Shown here: positions 35,830-44,387 of the stretch, piece by piece
Layout of the letters: each line of letters starts with the position of its first letter
Numbering within the stretch: position 1 is the stretch's first letter
Assembly (NCBI RefSeq): GCF_013004065.1
Contig: NZ_CP053084.1
Coordinates: 2,666,001-2,730,000 of the forward strand
Reading direction: 5' to 3'
Length of the DNA: 64,000 nucleotides
From: Limnobacter sp. SAORIC-580
GTDB taxonomy: Bacteria > Pseudomonadota > Gammaproteobacteria > Burkholderiales > Burkholderiaceae_B
Position numbers and translations under genes: made by a program
Notes under the pieces: model-generated
Database searches by the model: none
Seen by the model: only the letters and a program-made list of their open reading frames with translations
Told to the model about the DNA's origin: nothing

Positions 35830-37179
35830 ATGTTTGGAAAAATATTGATCGCCAACCGCGGCGAAATAGCCCTGCGCATTCTGCGTGCGTGCAAGGAAAT
35901 GGGCATTAAAACCGTGGCGGTTTACTCCACCGCCGACGTGGACGCCAAGTATGTCAAGCTGGCCGATGAGTCGGTGTGTATTGGCCCCCCCAGTTCCAAA
36001 GAAAGCTACCTGAACATTCCAGCCATTATTAGCGCCGCAGAAGTGACCGATTCTGAGGCCATCCACCCGGGCTACGGCTTTCTGTCCGAGAATGCCAGCT
36101 TCGCCGACCGTGTCGAGAAAAGTGGTTTTGTGTTCATAGGCCCCCGTGCTGAATCCATTCTGCTGATGGGCGACAAGGTATCGGCCAAGCGGGCCATGAT
36201 TGCTGCGGGCGTGCCTTGCGTGCCGGGTTCTGAAGGTGAATTGCCCGACGATCCACGCGAAATCGTGAAAATTGCACGCCAAGTGGGTTACCCGGTCATT
36301 ATCAAAGCCGCTGGCGGCGGCGGTGGCCGCGGCATGCGTGTGGTGCACACTGAAGCCGCGCTGTTGAACGCAGTCACCATGACCAAAACTGAAGCCGGTT
36401 CTGCATTTAATAACCCGGCGGTTTACATGGAAAAATTCCTTGAAAACCCCCGCCACATTGAAATCCAGATTCTGGCCGACGAACACAAGAATGCCGTGTG
36501 GCTGGGCGAACGCGATTGCTCCATGCAACGCCGCCACCAGAAAGTGATTGAAGAAGCACCAGCACCGAATATTCCACGCCGCCTGATTGAACGGATTGGC
36601 GAACGCTGCGCAGAAGCCTGCCGAAAAATTGGCTACCGTGGTGCCGGCACCTTCGAATTTCTGTACGAGAACGGTGAGTTTTACTTCATTGAAATGAACA
36701 CCCGCGTGCAAGTTGAACACCCGGTCACCGAAATGATTACTGGTGTCGACATTGTTCAGGAACAAATTCGCATTGCAGCGGGGCAAAAACTGCGTTTCCG
36801 CCAACGCGACATTGAATTCCGTGGCCATGCCATGGAATGTCGAATCAATGCGGAAGACCCGTTCAAGTTTGTTCCTTCACCTGGCCCAATCAAGAACTGG
36901 CATGCGCCTGGCGGCCCCGGAGTTCGCGTGGATTCCCATGTGTACAGCGGTTACAATGTGCCCCCGCATTACGATTCCATGATTGCCAAAGTGATTACTT
37001 ACGGCGAAGACCGCAAGCAGGCCATGGCCCGCATGCGCCAAGCCCTGGCAGAATTGGTAGTCGATGGTATTAAAACCAACACAGCCTTGCACCGTGAATT
37101 GATGGAAGACGCCCGCTTTGTTGAAGGCGGCACCAGCATTCACTACCTTGAGCACAAACTGGAAGCACGTTTCAAGTAA
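35830..37179 (+). CDS. accC: Biotin carboxylase subunit of acetyl-CoA carboxylase
   Basis: The 449-aa ATP-grasp enzyme carboxylates biotin on AccB using bicarbonate and ATP. Motifs: [13 protein letters not shown] at the N-terminus, the glycine-rich lid [26 protein letters not shown] and [14 protein letters not shown] with the catalytic Arg. The ATG at 35830 has AGGAG eight bases upstream; the frame stays open upstream through accB but the true N-terminus is evident. The stop is directly followed by the prmA ATG with no gap. Confidence 0.96.
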   Translation: MFGKILIANRGEIALRILRACKEMGIKTVAVYSTADVDAKYVKLADESVCIGPPSSKESYLNIPAIISAAEVTDSEAIHPGYGFLSENASFADRVEKSGFVFIGPRAESILLMGDKVSAKRAMIAAGVPCVPGSEGELPDDPREIVKIARQVGYPVIIKAAGGGGGRGMRVVHTEAALLNAVTMTKTEAGSAFNNPAVYMEKFLENPRHIEIQILADEHKNAVWLGERDCSMQRRHQKVIEEAPAPNIPRRLIERIGERCAEACRKIGYRGAGTFEFLYENGEFYFIEMNTRVQVEHPVTEMITGVDIVQEQIRIAAGQKLRFRQRDIEFRGHAMECRINAEDPFKFVPSPGPIKNWHAPGGPGVRVDSHVYSGYNVPPHYDSMIAKVITYGEDRKQAMARMRQALAELVVDGIKTNTALHRELMEDARFVEGGTSIHYLEHKLEARFK

Positions 37180-38094
37180 ATGAACCCACAGGCCACACCG
37201 CTGATACAAGCCAAACTCACCCTGCCCTTTGAGCAAGCCGACGAAGTTTCTGACCTGCTCATGGAGTTGGGGGCTTTGGCGGTCAGCCTGGAAGACGCCA
37301 ATGCCGACAGCGAAGACGAACAACCCTTGTTCGGCGAACCCGGCATGGAGCCAGAATCAGCGGCGTGGAATTTGAACCATGTGGTGGCCTTGTTTCGCAA
37401 CAAAGCTGAAGGTGAGCAAATTTTCGGTGAAATCCCGGCCGAATTGCTGGGTGAAGCTGAAATTGATTACACCGAAGTGCCTCAGGAAGACTGGGTTCGT
37501 CTAACCCAGTCCCAGTTCGACCCCATTCCCATTTCAGCCCGTTTGTGGATTGTTCCCTCCTGGCACGAACCCCAAAACATCGACGATCGAATCAACCTGG
37601 TGCTCGATCCCGGCTTGGCCTTTGGCACCGGCTCACACCCTACCACTGCCCTTTGCCTTCGTTGGCTAAGCGAGTTTCCACTGAAGGGACAAAGCGTGCT
37701 GGATTACGGTTGTGGCTCGGGTATTTTGGGCATTGCAGCGCTTAAATTGGGCGCATCTGAAGCCATTGGCGTGGATATTGATCCCCAAGCTGTCGACAGC
37801 ACCGCCTACAATGCCGGCAACAATGGCGTCGAAATGCCCTGTGGTTTGCCCGACTTTCCATTGGCCAAGCGCCAATTTCCGGTGGTGGTCGCCAACATTT
37901 TATCGAACCCGCTGAAAGTTTTAGCCCCATCGCTGTGCAACCATGTAGAAGCAGGCGGGCAACTGGTACTTTCAGGCGTGTTGGCCCGCCAGGCCGAAGA
38001 AGTGATTTCACATTACCGCCAATGGATCAACCTTGCGGTGTGGGCCGAGCGCGACGGCTGGGTATGCCTGCATGGCCAGAAAGCGGCGGACTGA
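37180..38094 (+). CDS. prmA: Ribosomal protein L11 methyltransferase
   Basis: The 304-aa SAM-dependent methyltransferase trimethylates lysines and the N-terminus of ribosomal protein L11. An N-terminal L11-binding domain is followed by the Rossmann domain with FGTGSHPTTALCL, DYGCGSGILGIAALKLGA and VGVDIDPQAV-like sequence, then VVANILSNPL, the NPPY-equivalent. The start directly abuts the accC stop. The accB-accC-prmA order is conserved across Burkholderiales. Confidence 0.95.
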   Translation: MNPQATPLIQAKLTLPFEQADEVSDLLMELGALAVSLEDANADSEDEQPLFGEPGMEPESAAWNLNHVVALFRNKAEGEQIFGEIPAELLGEAEIDYTEVPQEDWVRLTQSQFDPIPISARLWIVPSWHEPQNIDDRINLVLDPGLAFGTGSHPTTALCLRWLSEFPLKGQSVLDYGCGSGILGIAALKLGASEAIGVDIDPQAVDSTAYNAGNNGVEMPCGLPDFPLAKRQFPVVVANILSNPLKVLAPSLCNHVEAGGQLVLSGVLARQAEEVISHYRQWINLAVWAERDGWVCLHGQKAAD

Positions 38095-38130
38095 CCGCCT
38101 TGCACCCACCGGCAAGGTTAAACTAGCGCC

Positions 38131-38931
38131 ATGAGCCTTGCCACACGCTGCCCCAACTGCAACACCCTGTTCAAAGTGACCTCTGGCCAACTGCAAATGC
38201 ACGAGGGCAAGGTACGCTGTGGGCATTGCCAAACCATATTTTCCGGCATTGAGCACCTTACTTCAGCCGACACTGAAGCCTGGCAAAAACTGGACCTAAG
38301 CCCCAAGCATAGTGACACTGGCTACACCAGCGACCACAACTTGACCGGCGGCGATGGCACAGGTTCGGAAGCGTTGTTCGCCGACACGGCGCCCTCTAAA
38401 CCACTGTTGAATTTCAGCCAAGGCAACCCGGTGTTGAAGGTGGCTTGTGTTGCACTGCTGCTGGCGCTTGGGCTGCAAGCATTGTGGTGGCAACGTATTG
38501 ACCTGCTGCAACAAACCCCCGACATGGCCAAACACATTAATACGGCAGGGCCAACTATTCAGCGACTGTTTGCAAGCCCGGCCACCCAGGCTCTGCGAGT
38601 TGAAGGCAGCGGCCTGCAAGCTCTGGATGAACACAATCTGCGGGTTGACCTCACCTTACACAACCAGCTTCCTTTGCCTGCCCTGTGGCCCCACCTGAAA
38701 GTGGAATTGCTCGACCCGCAAGGTTTGGTATTGGCCAGCAAATCCTTAAGCCCAAGCGATTACCAACTTCGCGATGAAAATGCGGCCAGCCAAGCGCCGT
38801 TGATTGCTGGCGAAAAAACCATCGAAGTACTGGCATACTTGAACTTGAGCACTTTGAACACACAACTGCCGGAAAGCGCCGCGACTGGCTTCAGGCTTGA
38901 ATTATTTGACCAAGGCCCAGGCGAACAATAA
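38131..38931 (+). CDS. Zinc-ribbon membrane protein (MJ0042-type finger, DUF3426)
   Basis: The 266-aa protein begins with a zinc ribbon: C7-x2-C10 and C30-x2-C33 in RCPNCNTLFKV and VRCGHCQTIF. A low-complexity linker leads to one membrane span (about 101-120, VLKVACVALLLALGLQALWW) and a periplasmic DUF3426 domain with the DLTLHNQLPLPALWPHLKVE block. So the ribbon is cytoplasmic and the C-terminal domain periplasmic. Function unknown; the gene follows prmA in most relatives I know. It is 36 bp after prmA on the same strand. Confidence 0.88.
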   Translation: MSLATRCPNCNTLFKVTSGQLQMHEGKVRCGHCQTIFSGIEHLTSADTEAWQKLDLSPKHSDTGYTSDHNLTGGDGTGSEALFADTAPSKPLLNFSQGNPVLKVACVALLLALGLQALWWQRIDLLQQTPDMAKHINTAGPTIQRLFASPATQALRVEGSGLQALDEHNLRVDLTLHNQLPLPALWPHLKVELLDPQGLVLASKSLSPSDYQLRDENAASQAPLIAGEKTIEVLAYLNLSTLNTQLPESAATGFRLELFDQGPGEQ

Positions 38932-38968
38932 CCGCCAAGCCAATTTTTAGATACTGGACTGCTTCACC

Positions 38969-39925
38969 ATGAATTCCCCAACCAACACCAAACGCGTTTT
39001 AATCTGCGGTTCTATCGCATTTGACACCATCATGGTGTTTGAAGGCCGTTTCAAAGACCAAATTTTGCCGGATCAGGTACACATTCTGAACGTTGCGTTT
39101 CTGGTTCCCAGTCTTCGCAAAGACTGGGGCGGCTGCGCGGGCAACATTGCCTACAGCCTGAATATGCTGGGCGGCAAACCCGTACCCATGGCCACCATTG
39201 GGCATGATGCCGGAGGTTACTTTCAGCGCCTGCAAACCTTGGGCATTGAAACCAACTGCCTGAAGCAAATTGGCGAAGAGTTCACGGCGCAGGCCTTCAT
39301 TACCACCGACCTTGACGACAACCAGATTACCGCCTTCCACCCAGGCGCCATGAGTCACTCGCACCTGAACAAGGTGAGCGATGCCGGCGACATCGCCTTG
39401 GGCATCATTGCCCCCGATGGCAGGGACGGCATGATGCAGCACGCTGAGCAATTTGCCACCGCAGGCATTCCATTTGTATTCGACCCAGGCCAGGGGCTGC
39501 CTATGTTCGGCAAACCCGAACTTGACCGGTTTTTGGAACTTGCGACCTACGCGGCTGTCAATGACTATGAAGCCAAGATGCTGTGTGAGCGCACCGGGCT
39601 AACCCTGGAGCAGATCGCAGAGAAGCTGGAAGCACTCGTGGTGACCCGCGGTGCCGAAGGCAGCTGGGTATTTACACAGGGTCAACGGCACGACATACCA
39701 TGCGTTAAAGCAGAACGCATCGCCGACCCCACTGGCTGTGGCGATGCATACCGCGGCGGCTTGCTCTACGGCCTTACAGAAGGCATGGGCATTGTGAATG
39801 CGGCCAAACTGGCCAGTTTGATGGGTTCTCTGAAAATTGCAGTCAAAGGCCCTCAAACCTACCAGTACAGCCGGGAAGAAATTGCGTCCAGGTTTACTGC
39901 CGCTTTTGGTCAACAACCCTGGTAA
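38969..39925 (+). CDS. PfkB-family carbohydrate/adenosine kinase
   Basis: The 318-aa product has the PfkB fold: VLICGSIAFDTIM near the N-terminus, the GGCAGNIAYSL substrate loop (54-64) and the C-terminal DPTGCGDAYRGGLLYGL, with catalytic D259. The variant GGCAGN with DPTGCGDAYRGG is typical of the adenosine-kinase-like branch found after prmA in Burkholderiales, so adenosine salvage is the best guess. Substrate is not proved by the sequence. Confidence 0.88.
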   Translation: MNSPTNTKRVLICGSIAFDTIMVFEGRFKDQILPDQVHILNVAFLVPSLRKDWGGCAGNIAYSLNMLGGKPVPMATIGHDAGGYFQRLQTLGIETNCLKQIGEEFTAQAFITTDLDDNQITAFHPGAMSHSHLNKVSDAGDIALGIIAPDGRDGMMQHAEQFATAGIPFVFDPGQGLPMFGKPELDRFLELATYAAVNDYEAKMLCERTGLTLEQIAEKLEALVVTRGAEGSWVFTQGQRHDIPCVKAERIADPTGCGDAYRGGLLYGLTEGMGIVNAAKLASLMGSLKIAVKGPQTYQYSREEIASRFTAAFGQQPW

Positions 39926-39945
39926 CTTGAAAGGAAAATCAAATC

Positions 39946-40425
39946 ATGGCCAAGTCAATTCAGTTCAGTTTAAGAAGCACCGGTGCAGTGGCCCTGATTG
40001 CGCTTTCTGCGCTTGCAGGCTGTGCCACCCAAAGCAGTTCGGGTCAGGTATACCGCGAAGGTGAAACCCGCCGCGCACAAATTATCGAGCAAGGCACAGT
40101 TGAAAGCGTACGCACCGTGACTATTCAGGGCGACACCAACGGCGTAGGTACTGCCGCTGGCGGCATCATCGGCGGTATCGCAGGCAGCAACGTGGGTGGC
40201 GGCAGCGGTCGTGCTGTGGGTGCAATTGTGGGTGCGGTGGCTGGCGGTATTGCAGGTCAGGCCGTAGAACGCAATGCATCGACCCGCCAGGGCCTGGAAA
40301 TTACCGTTCGCATGGACAACGGCACCTTGCGTGCTTATGTTCAGGATGCAGCAGGTGAAGATTTCCGGCCTGGTGACCGTGTAAGAATTGTCAGTGGTGG
40401 CGGTACATCGCGCGTTACACGCTGA
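39946..40425 (+). CDS. Glycine-zipper outer-membrane lipoprotein (SlyB / 17-kDa antigen type)
   Basis: The 159-aa protein has a lipoprotein signal peptide with lipobox LAGC (Cys26), then two glycine-zipper membrane hairpins (VGTAAGGIIGGIAGSNVGGG and AVGAIVGAVAGGIAGQ) and a C-terminal SH3-like beta domain. This is the SlyB/Rickettsia 17-kDa family that sits in the outer membrane and stabilises it under stress. It ends the forward run of genes and is followed by a strong intrinsic terminator. Confidence 0.9.
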   Translation: MAKSIQFSLRSTGAVALIALSALAGCATQSSSGQVYREGETRRAQIIEQGTVESVRTVTIQGDTNGVGTAAGGIIGGIAGSNVGGGSGRAVGAIVGAVAGGIAGQAVERNASTRQGLEITVRMDNGTLRAYVQDAAGEDFRPGDRVRIVSGGGTSRVTR

Positions 40426-40449
40426 ATTTAAATAACCACCCAAAATGAA

Positions 40450-40479
40450 AAAGAGCACCTTTGAAGGTGCTCTTTTTTT
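40450..40479 (+). terminator. Strong intrinsic terminator
   Basis: GAGCACCT (40453-40460), a TTGA loop and AGGTGCTC (40465-40472), followed by seven T. An A-run on the other side makes it bidirectional, serving the lipoprotein gene (plus) and yggT (minus). Confidence 0.9.
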
Positions 40480-40500
40480 ATGCCATGCCAGTTGGCCAAA

Positions 40501-41070
40501 TTAAAACCCGGGCATCAGGCTTTGCAGCACCATCATCACGATCTGCAAAATCAGGAAGAACACCAAAGGCGATAAATCTACATTGCCAATGGTGGGCAGC
40601 ACCCTGCGCAATGGCTCCAGGAAGGGGCGTGACAGCTCATTCAGAATCGACGCAATCGGCGAGAACGGATTCACCCAGCTCAAGATCACCTGAATCAGCA
40701 CAATACCCATCAGCAGATAAGCCACATTGCGCAACACCCAAAAAATGGCAATGGGTATGGTCAGCGTAATCAGCGAACCCACGCCCGGACCACCGCTGGA
40801 AAGCCCAACTGTGAGCAACACCAAAACAATGTGCAGCACAAAAGACACCACAAAGGCGCCAAAAATGGAAGCCCAATCGATGCCACCATAGCCGGGCACA
40901 CCCTTGCGCAAGGGCTTCACGAGCCAGTCGGTCATGGAAAAAATGAACGGTGACAGGGGGTTACTGGGGTGTATACGTACCCACTGCATCAATGCGCGCA
41001 GCAACAGGCAAAAGGTGAGCAGGCTGGCGGCTGTTTCCAGCAGTAAGCGCAAAATATCGATTAGAAGCAT
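40501..41070 (-). CDS. YggT-family integral membrane protein
   Basis: The 189-aa protein has two copies of the YggT unit, each with hydrophobic helices and a conserved motif: LLRALMQWVRIHPSNPLSPF in the N-terminal half and ILSWVNPFSPIASILNELS in the C-terminal half. YggT proteins are inner-membrane proteins linked to osmotic response or cell-division functions in various bacteria; the exact role is unknown. No good Shine-Dalgarno is visible before the ATG. A small basic-protein gene lies 18 bp upstream on the same strand. Confidence 0.88.
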   Translation of the reverse strand: MLLIDILRLLLETAASLLTFCLLLRALMQWVRIHPSNPLSPFIFSMTDWLVKPLRKGVPGYGGIDWASIFGAFVVSFVLHIVLVLLTVGLSSGGPGVGSLITLTIPIAIFWVLRNVAYLLMGIVLIQVILSWVNPFSPIASILNELSRPFLEPLRRVLPTIGNVDLSPLVFFLILQIVMMVLQSLMPGF

Positions 41071-41088
41071 AGTGAAGCGTTCAGCAGG

Positions 41089-41382
41089 TTAAGGCCGTGA
41101 GCCTGTTGGAAATGGCCAAGTGGTTGTGGCACCCTTCAACTTTCTGGGCTTTGCAGCGCCCGACCGGCGGCGGCGCGCAGGCTTGCTGGGCGTAAGCAGT
41201 GCCAAAGGCGTGACCTCGGAGGGAGAAAGCGCCGTTTTGGAAGGTTTGCGGGTTGTAGCCACCGGGCGTGCTTTGCTTTCGGGCAGCTCTGCTTTGGCAG
41301 CAGCAGGCTTCGCGACCGACTTGGTCAAAGGCTTGGTTGCTGGTTTGCTGGTTTCCTCGGTTGCTCGCTTGATTGCAGGCAT
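41089..41382 (-). CDS. Small Lys/Ala/Pro-rich basic protein (histone H1-like composition)
   Basis: The 97-aa product is low complexity, with many KPA/TKP units and a basic patch PARRRRSGAAKPRKLKG. A clear AAAGGAG eight bases before the ATG argues for a real gene. The composition resembles bacterial H1-like or AlgP-type DNA-binding proteins, but any disordered basic protein would look similar. It lies 18 bp upstream of yggT on the same strand, suggesting co-transcription. Function unknown. Confidence 0.6.
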   Translation of the reverse strand: MPAIKRATEETSKPATKPLTKSVAKPAAAKAELPESKARPVATTRKPSKTALSPSEVTPLALLTPSKPARRRRSGAAKPRKLKGATTTWPFPTGSRP

Positions 41383-41482
41383 TCAGGAACTCCTTTCAAT
41401 TCTTCAAGGACAGCCGTACAGTTTAACGATATGACCTTGAATATTCAAGAAATATGACTCACAACAACAAAGGAGACACCCC

Positions 41483-41731
41483 TTGAGCCATGTGCCAGAA
41501 CAACCTCACAGCGTAAAAGCAGGCGAACGTTATCGACACTACAAAGGTGGGCTGTATGAAATTATTTGCCAAGCCATTCAGGAAAGCGATTTGAGCCCTG
41601 TGGTGGTTTACCGCCCTTTGAGTGGCGATACCCACACCGCGTGGACCAGGCCTTTGAATGTATTTTTTGAAATGGTGCAAGTGGGTGAGCGCATGACCCA
41701 GCGCTTCACCCTGGTCGACAGCGACAGCTAA
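41483..41731 (+). CDS. DUF1653 family small protein
   Basis: The 82-aa protein contains the DUF1653 core GERYRHYKGGLYEIICQA, VVVYRPLSGDTHTAWTRPL and a final FFEMV segment, an SH3-like small fold of unknown role. It starts at TTG with AGGAG seven bases upstream. It stands alone, convergent with the monooxygenase gene (15-bp gap). Confidence 0.85.
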   Translation: MSHVPEQPHSVKAGERYRHYKGGLYEIICQAIQESDLSPVVVYRPLSGDTHTAWTRPLNVFFEMVQVGERMTQRFTLVDSDS

Positions 41732-41746
41732 CTTAAGCCACTGGGT

Positions 41747-43252
41747 TTAAGCCACTGCCTTCAGCTTCGGCTTGGCCCTGCCCCCAGCCTTTGCTGGCTC
41801 AAACACCAAACCGGGCTCATCCACCGGGTCTTCCAGCAAGGTTTTGGTGTCGTGGTAATAGTCTTGCCGATTGTGCCAGGGGTGGGTCTCGCCCTGGCGG
41901 GGCAACTGGTCAACCACGCGTTTCAAGTAGCCTGAATTCAAGCCGCCCAATACTGTAAAGCCTTCCACTGGTTGAACATCGGCCGTTTTGGCCACCGCCA
42001 CGGCGTGGCCCTTCTTGTCCATGTGGTTCAGTAATCGGCACACAAAACCGCTCACCAAATCCGATTTCAAGGTCCATGAAGCGTGCGTGTAGCCCAGAAC
42101 AATTGCTGCATTGGGCAGGTCTTGCAACATGGCACTTTTGTAGAACATTTTCTCGCTCAGGTTGACAGGCTCGTCATCCAGAGAAATCTTCATGCCACCC
42201 ACCATTTGTACATTCAAACCTGTGGCGGTCACGATGATGTCGGCTTCCAGCAATTCGCCTGAGTTCAACTCAATGCCATTGGGCACAAACTGCTTGATGG
42301 TGTCTGTGGCCACGCTGGCCTTGCCACTGCGCAGGGCTTTGAAAAAATCGCCATCGGGTACCAAACACAAACGCTGATCCCAGGGCATGTAGTTGGGTGT
42401 GAAGTGTTTGATATCCACGCTGGAGCCTTTTAACTGCCTGCGCATCATCGCGATCAGGAAGCGGCGCACCACCTCGGGCTTGCTTTTGCTGGCCTTGAAC
42501 ATGAAGTGCGCCAAACCAATGGTGCGCGTGCGGTTCAGCTTATAAGCCAGTTTGGACGGCAGGGTTTTTTGCAGCACGCGGGTCAGCGCATCCACGGAGG
42601 GCAAGGAAAAAATATAGGACGGCGAACGCTGCAACATGGTGATGTGCTCCACCTTGTCGGCCATGCTGGGAATTAATGTTACAGCTGTTGCCCCACTGCC
42701 AATCACCACCACTTTTTTGCCGGTGTAGTCCAGGTTTTCTGGCCAGTGCTGAGGATGAACCACCAAGCCCTTGAAGCTTTTCTCATTCGGGAAATCGGGG
42801 CGATAGCCTTGGTCGTAGTTGTAGTAGCCCGCACAGGCCATCATGAATTTTGCGCGGTATTGCTCTGGCTCGCCAGTCGCTTCATTCACAGCATTGATCA
42901 CCCAGCGCTGGGCCTCGCTGTCCCAGTTCGCGTCGCTCACCTTGCGCTGAAAACGAATGTGGTCGAACACCTTGTTCTCGGTGGCTGCCTCGTGCACATA
43001 GCTGCGAATGTCATTGCCTTGTGAGAAAAAATGCGCATTTTTCCAAGGCTTGAACTTGAAGCCGAAACTGAACATGTCGGAATCTGAGCGGATACCGGGG
43101 TAGCGGAACAAATCCCAAGTGCCACCAATGGTGGTGCGGCGCTCAAGAATGGTGAACTTTCGGTTGGGGCATTCTTTTTTCAAATGGCATGCGGCACTGA
43201 TGCCTGACAAACCTGCGCCAATGATCAAAATGTCTTCGTCGAATATCGCCAT
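41747..43252 (-). CDS. Flavin-containing monooxygenase, Baeyer-Villiger type
   Basis: The 501-aa product has an FAD Rossmann motif IIGAGLSGISAACHL (about 10-24), GGTWDLFRYPGIRSDSDMF typical of group B monooxygenases, and a second NADP Rossmann motif VVIGSGATAV. The Baeyer-Villiger fingerprint FxGxxxHxxxWP is present as FKGLVVHPQHWP. It should insert oxygen beside a ketone carbonyl, giving an ester or lactone, or oxidise N/S. Substrate unknown. It is divergent from an HSL-type esterase (180 bp between starts) that could hydrolyse the ester formed. Confidence 0.9.
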   Translation of the reverse strand: MAIFDEDILIIGAGLSGISAACHLKKECPNRKFTILERRTTIGGTWDLFRYPGIRSDSDMFSFGFKFKPWKNAHFFSQGNDIRSYVHEAATENKVFDHIRFQRKVSDANWDSEAQRWVINAVNEATGEPEQYRAKFMMACAGYYNYDQGYRPDFPNEKSFKGLVVHPQHWPENLDYTGKKVVVIGSGATAVTLIPSMADKVEHITMLQRSPSYIFSLPSVDALTRVLQKTLPSKLAYKLNRTRTIGLAHFMFKASKSKPEVVRRFLIAMMRRQLKGSSVDIKHFTPNYMPWDQRLCLVPDGDFFKALRSGKASVATDTIKQFVPNGIELNSGELLEADIIVTATGLNVQMVGGMKISLDDEPVNLSEKMFYKSAMLQDLPNAAIVLGYTHASWTLKSDLVSGFVCRLLNHMDKKGHAVAVAKTADVQPVEGFTVLGGLNSGYLKRVVDQLPRQGETHPWHNRQDYYHDTKTLLEDPVDEPGLVFEPAKAGGRAKPKLKAVA

Positions 43253-43382
43253 GGTGTCTCCGTGTGGTTGTGCTCTTTTTTTTATTGTGCCGATTTTTTC
43301 AGGCCTGAAAACAGCGTTTGCATTTCCATTCCAGATTTGTCCGAATTTATCAAGTGCATTGAAAACTCAAGGTAAACTGGGC

Positions 43383-43397
43383 AGCACTGGCAGTGCT
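43383..43397. promoter_or_regulatory. Perfect 7-bp inverted repeat before the esterase gene
   Basis: AGCACTG-G-CAGTGCT lies directly before a TATAAAT sequence, about 36-50 bp upstream of the esterase ATG and inside the monooxygenase/esterase divergent region. Such symmetry near a -10-like element fits a repressor operator. No regulator gene is adjacent. Confidence 0.4.
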
Positions 43398-43432
43398 ATA
43401 AATACCCCACCCCACTTTCAAACAGGAACACC

Positions 43433-44332
43433 ATGCCGTCCATTCAAGCCAAAGTGATGAACAAGATTGCAAGCATCGCCCTGAAAAGCTACCGGGGCAA
43501 CGGGGCCGGGTTCGTGCGCCGGTTTCGCATGGTGACCGCTGCATCCAATTTGCTGGCTCCTGTGCCAAAAGGCTTGAAACATATCAAAGGCGCTTTGGGC
43601 GGTGTTCCAGGTGAATGGCTTATTCCGGTCAATCCCAAAGGCGCTTTGTTGTACATCCACGGCGGCGGCTTTGTGGCGGGCCACCCCCCCATGTACCGCC
43701 CCTTCTGTGGCGCCTTGGCCAATGCCTTGGGTTTCCGCGTGTTCATGGTGGACTACCGCCTGGCACCAGAAAACCCGTTCCCAGCCCCACTGGACGACTG
43801 CATTGCAGCCTTTGAAGCCCTGGTGACAGATACCCCCACAGGCGAACCCATTTTCGTGGCGGGCGATTCTGCTGGCGGCAATTTGAGTTTGGCTGTGCTG
43901 CAACATGCATTGAAGAAGAAGTTGCCCGCGCACGGCGGTCTGCTGATTTCGCCAGCCACCGACATGCGCCGCCTGTCACCTTCTATTGAAGGCAATGACA
44001 AAACCGACAGCATGTTGTCTTCCCACATGATTGAACATGCCGCCAACCTGTACATGTGCGGCCATGACCCCGCGGATGAACGCGCATCGCCCCTGCTTGG
44101 GAAATTGAAAGGCCTTCCACCACTCATGGTGACTGCCAGTGAAGACGAATGCCTGCTCGACGATTCTGTGCAGTTGCGCGACGCAGTGGAAAAAGTCGGT
44201 GGACAAATCACCTTGCTGACTCGCCCCGGCATGCCGCACATTTGGCCAACCATGAACCTTGCGTTGCCCGAGGCCAAAGAAGACCTGGTGAAGATCATTC
44301 GCTTTTTTTCACCGTTGGTGAAGGGCATCTAA
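43433..44332 (+). CDS. HSL-family alpha/beta-hydrolase esterase
   Basis: The 299-aa product has the hormone-sensitive-lipase layout: oxyanion motif LLYIHGGGFVAGH (H76-F80), VDYRLAPENPFPAPLDD, nucleophile elbow GDSAGGN (S146), then ASEDECLLDDS (acid) and RPGMPHIWP (His). It is a short-to-medium-chain carboxylesterase. Divergent placement from the Baeyer-Villiger monooxygenase suggests a two-step ketone cleavage route (inference). No signal peptide, so cytoplasmic. Confidence 0.9.
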   Translation: MPSIQAKVMNKIASIALKSYRGNGAGFVRRFRMVTAASNLLAPVPKGLKHIKGALGGVPGEWLIPVNPKGALLYIHGGGFVAGHPPMYRPFCGALANALGFRVFMVDYRLAPENPFPAPLDDCIAAFEALVTDTPTGEPIFVAGDSAGGNLSLAVLQHALKKKLPAHGGLLISPATDMRRLSPSIEGNDKTDSMLSSHMIEHAANLYMCGHDPADERASPLLGKLKGLPPLMVTASEDECLLDDSVQLRDAVEKVGGQITLLTRPGMPHIWPTMNLALPEAKEDLVKIIRFFSPLVKGI

Positions 44333-44387
44333 AACAACGTTGTTGGCAGTACAAGGTGTTGGAGACACCTGCAACTACCCAATAACA

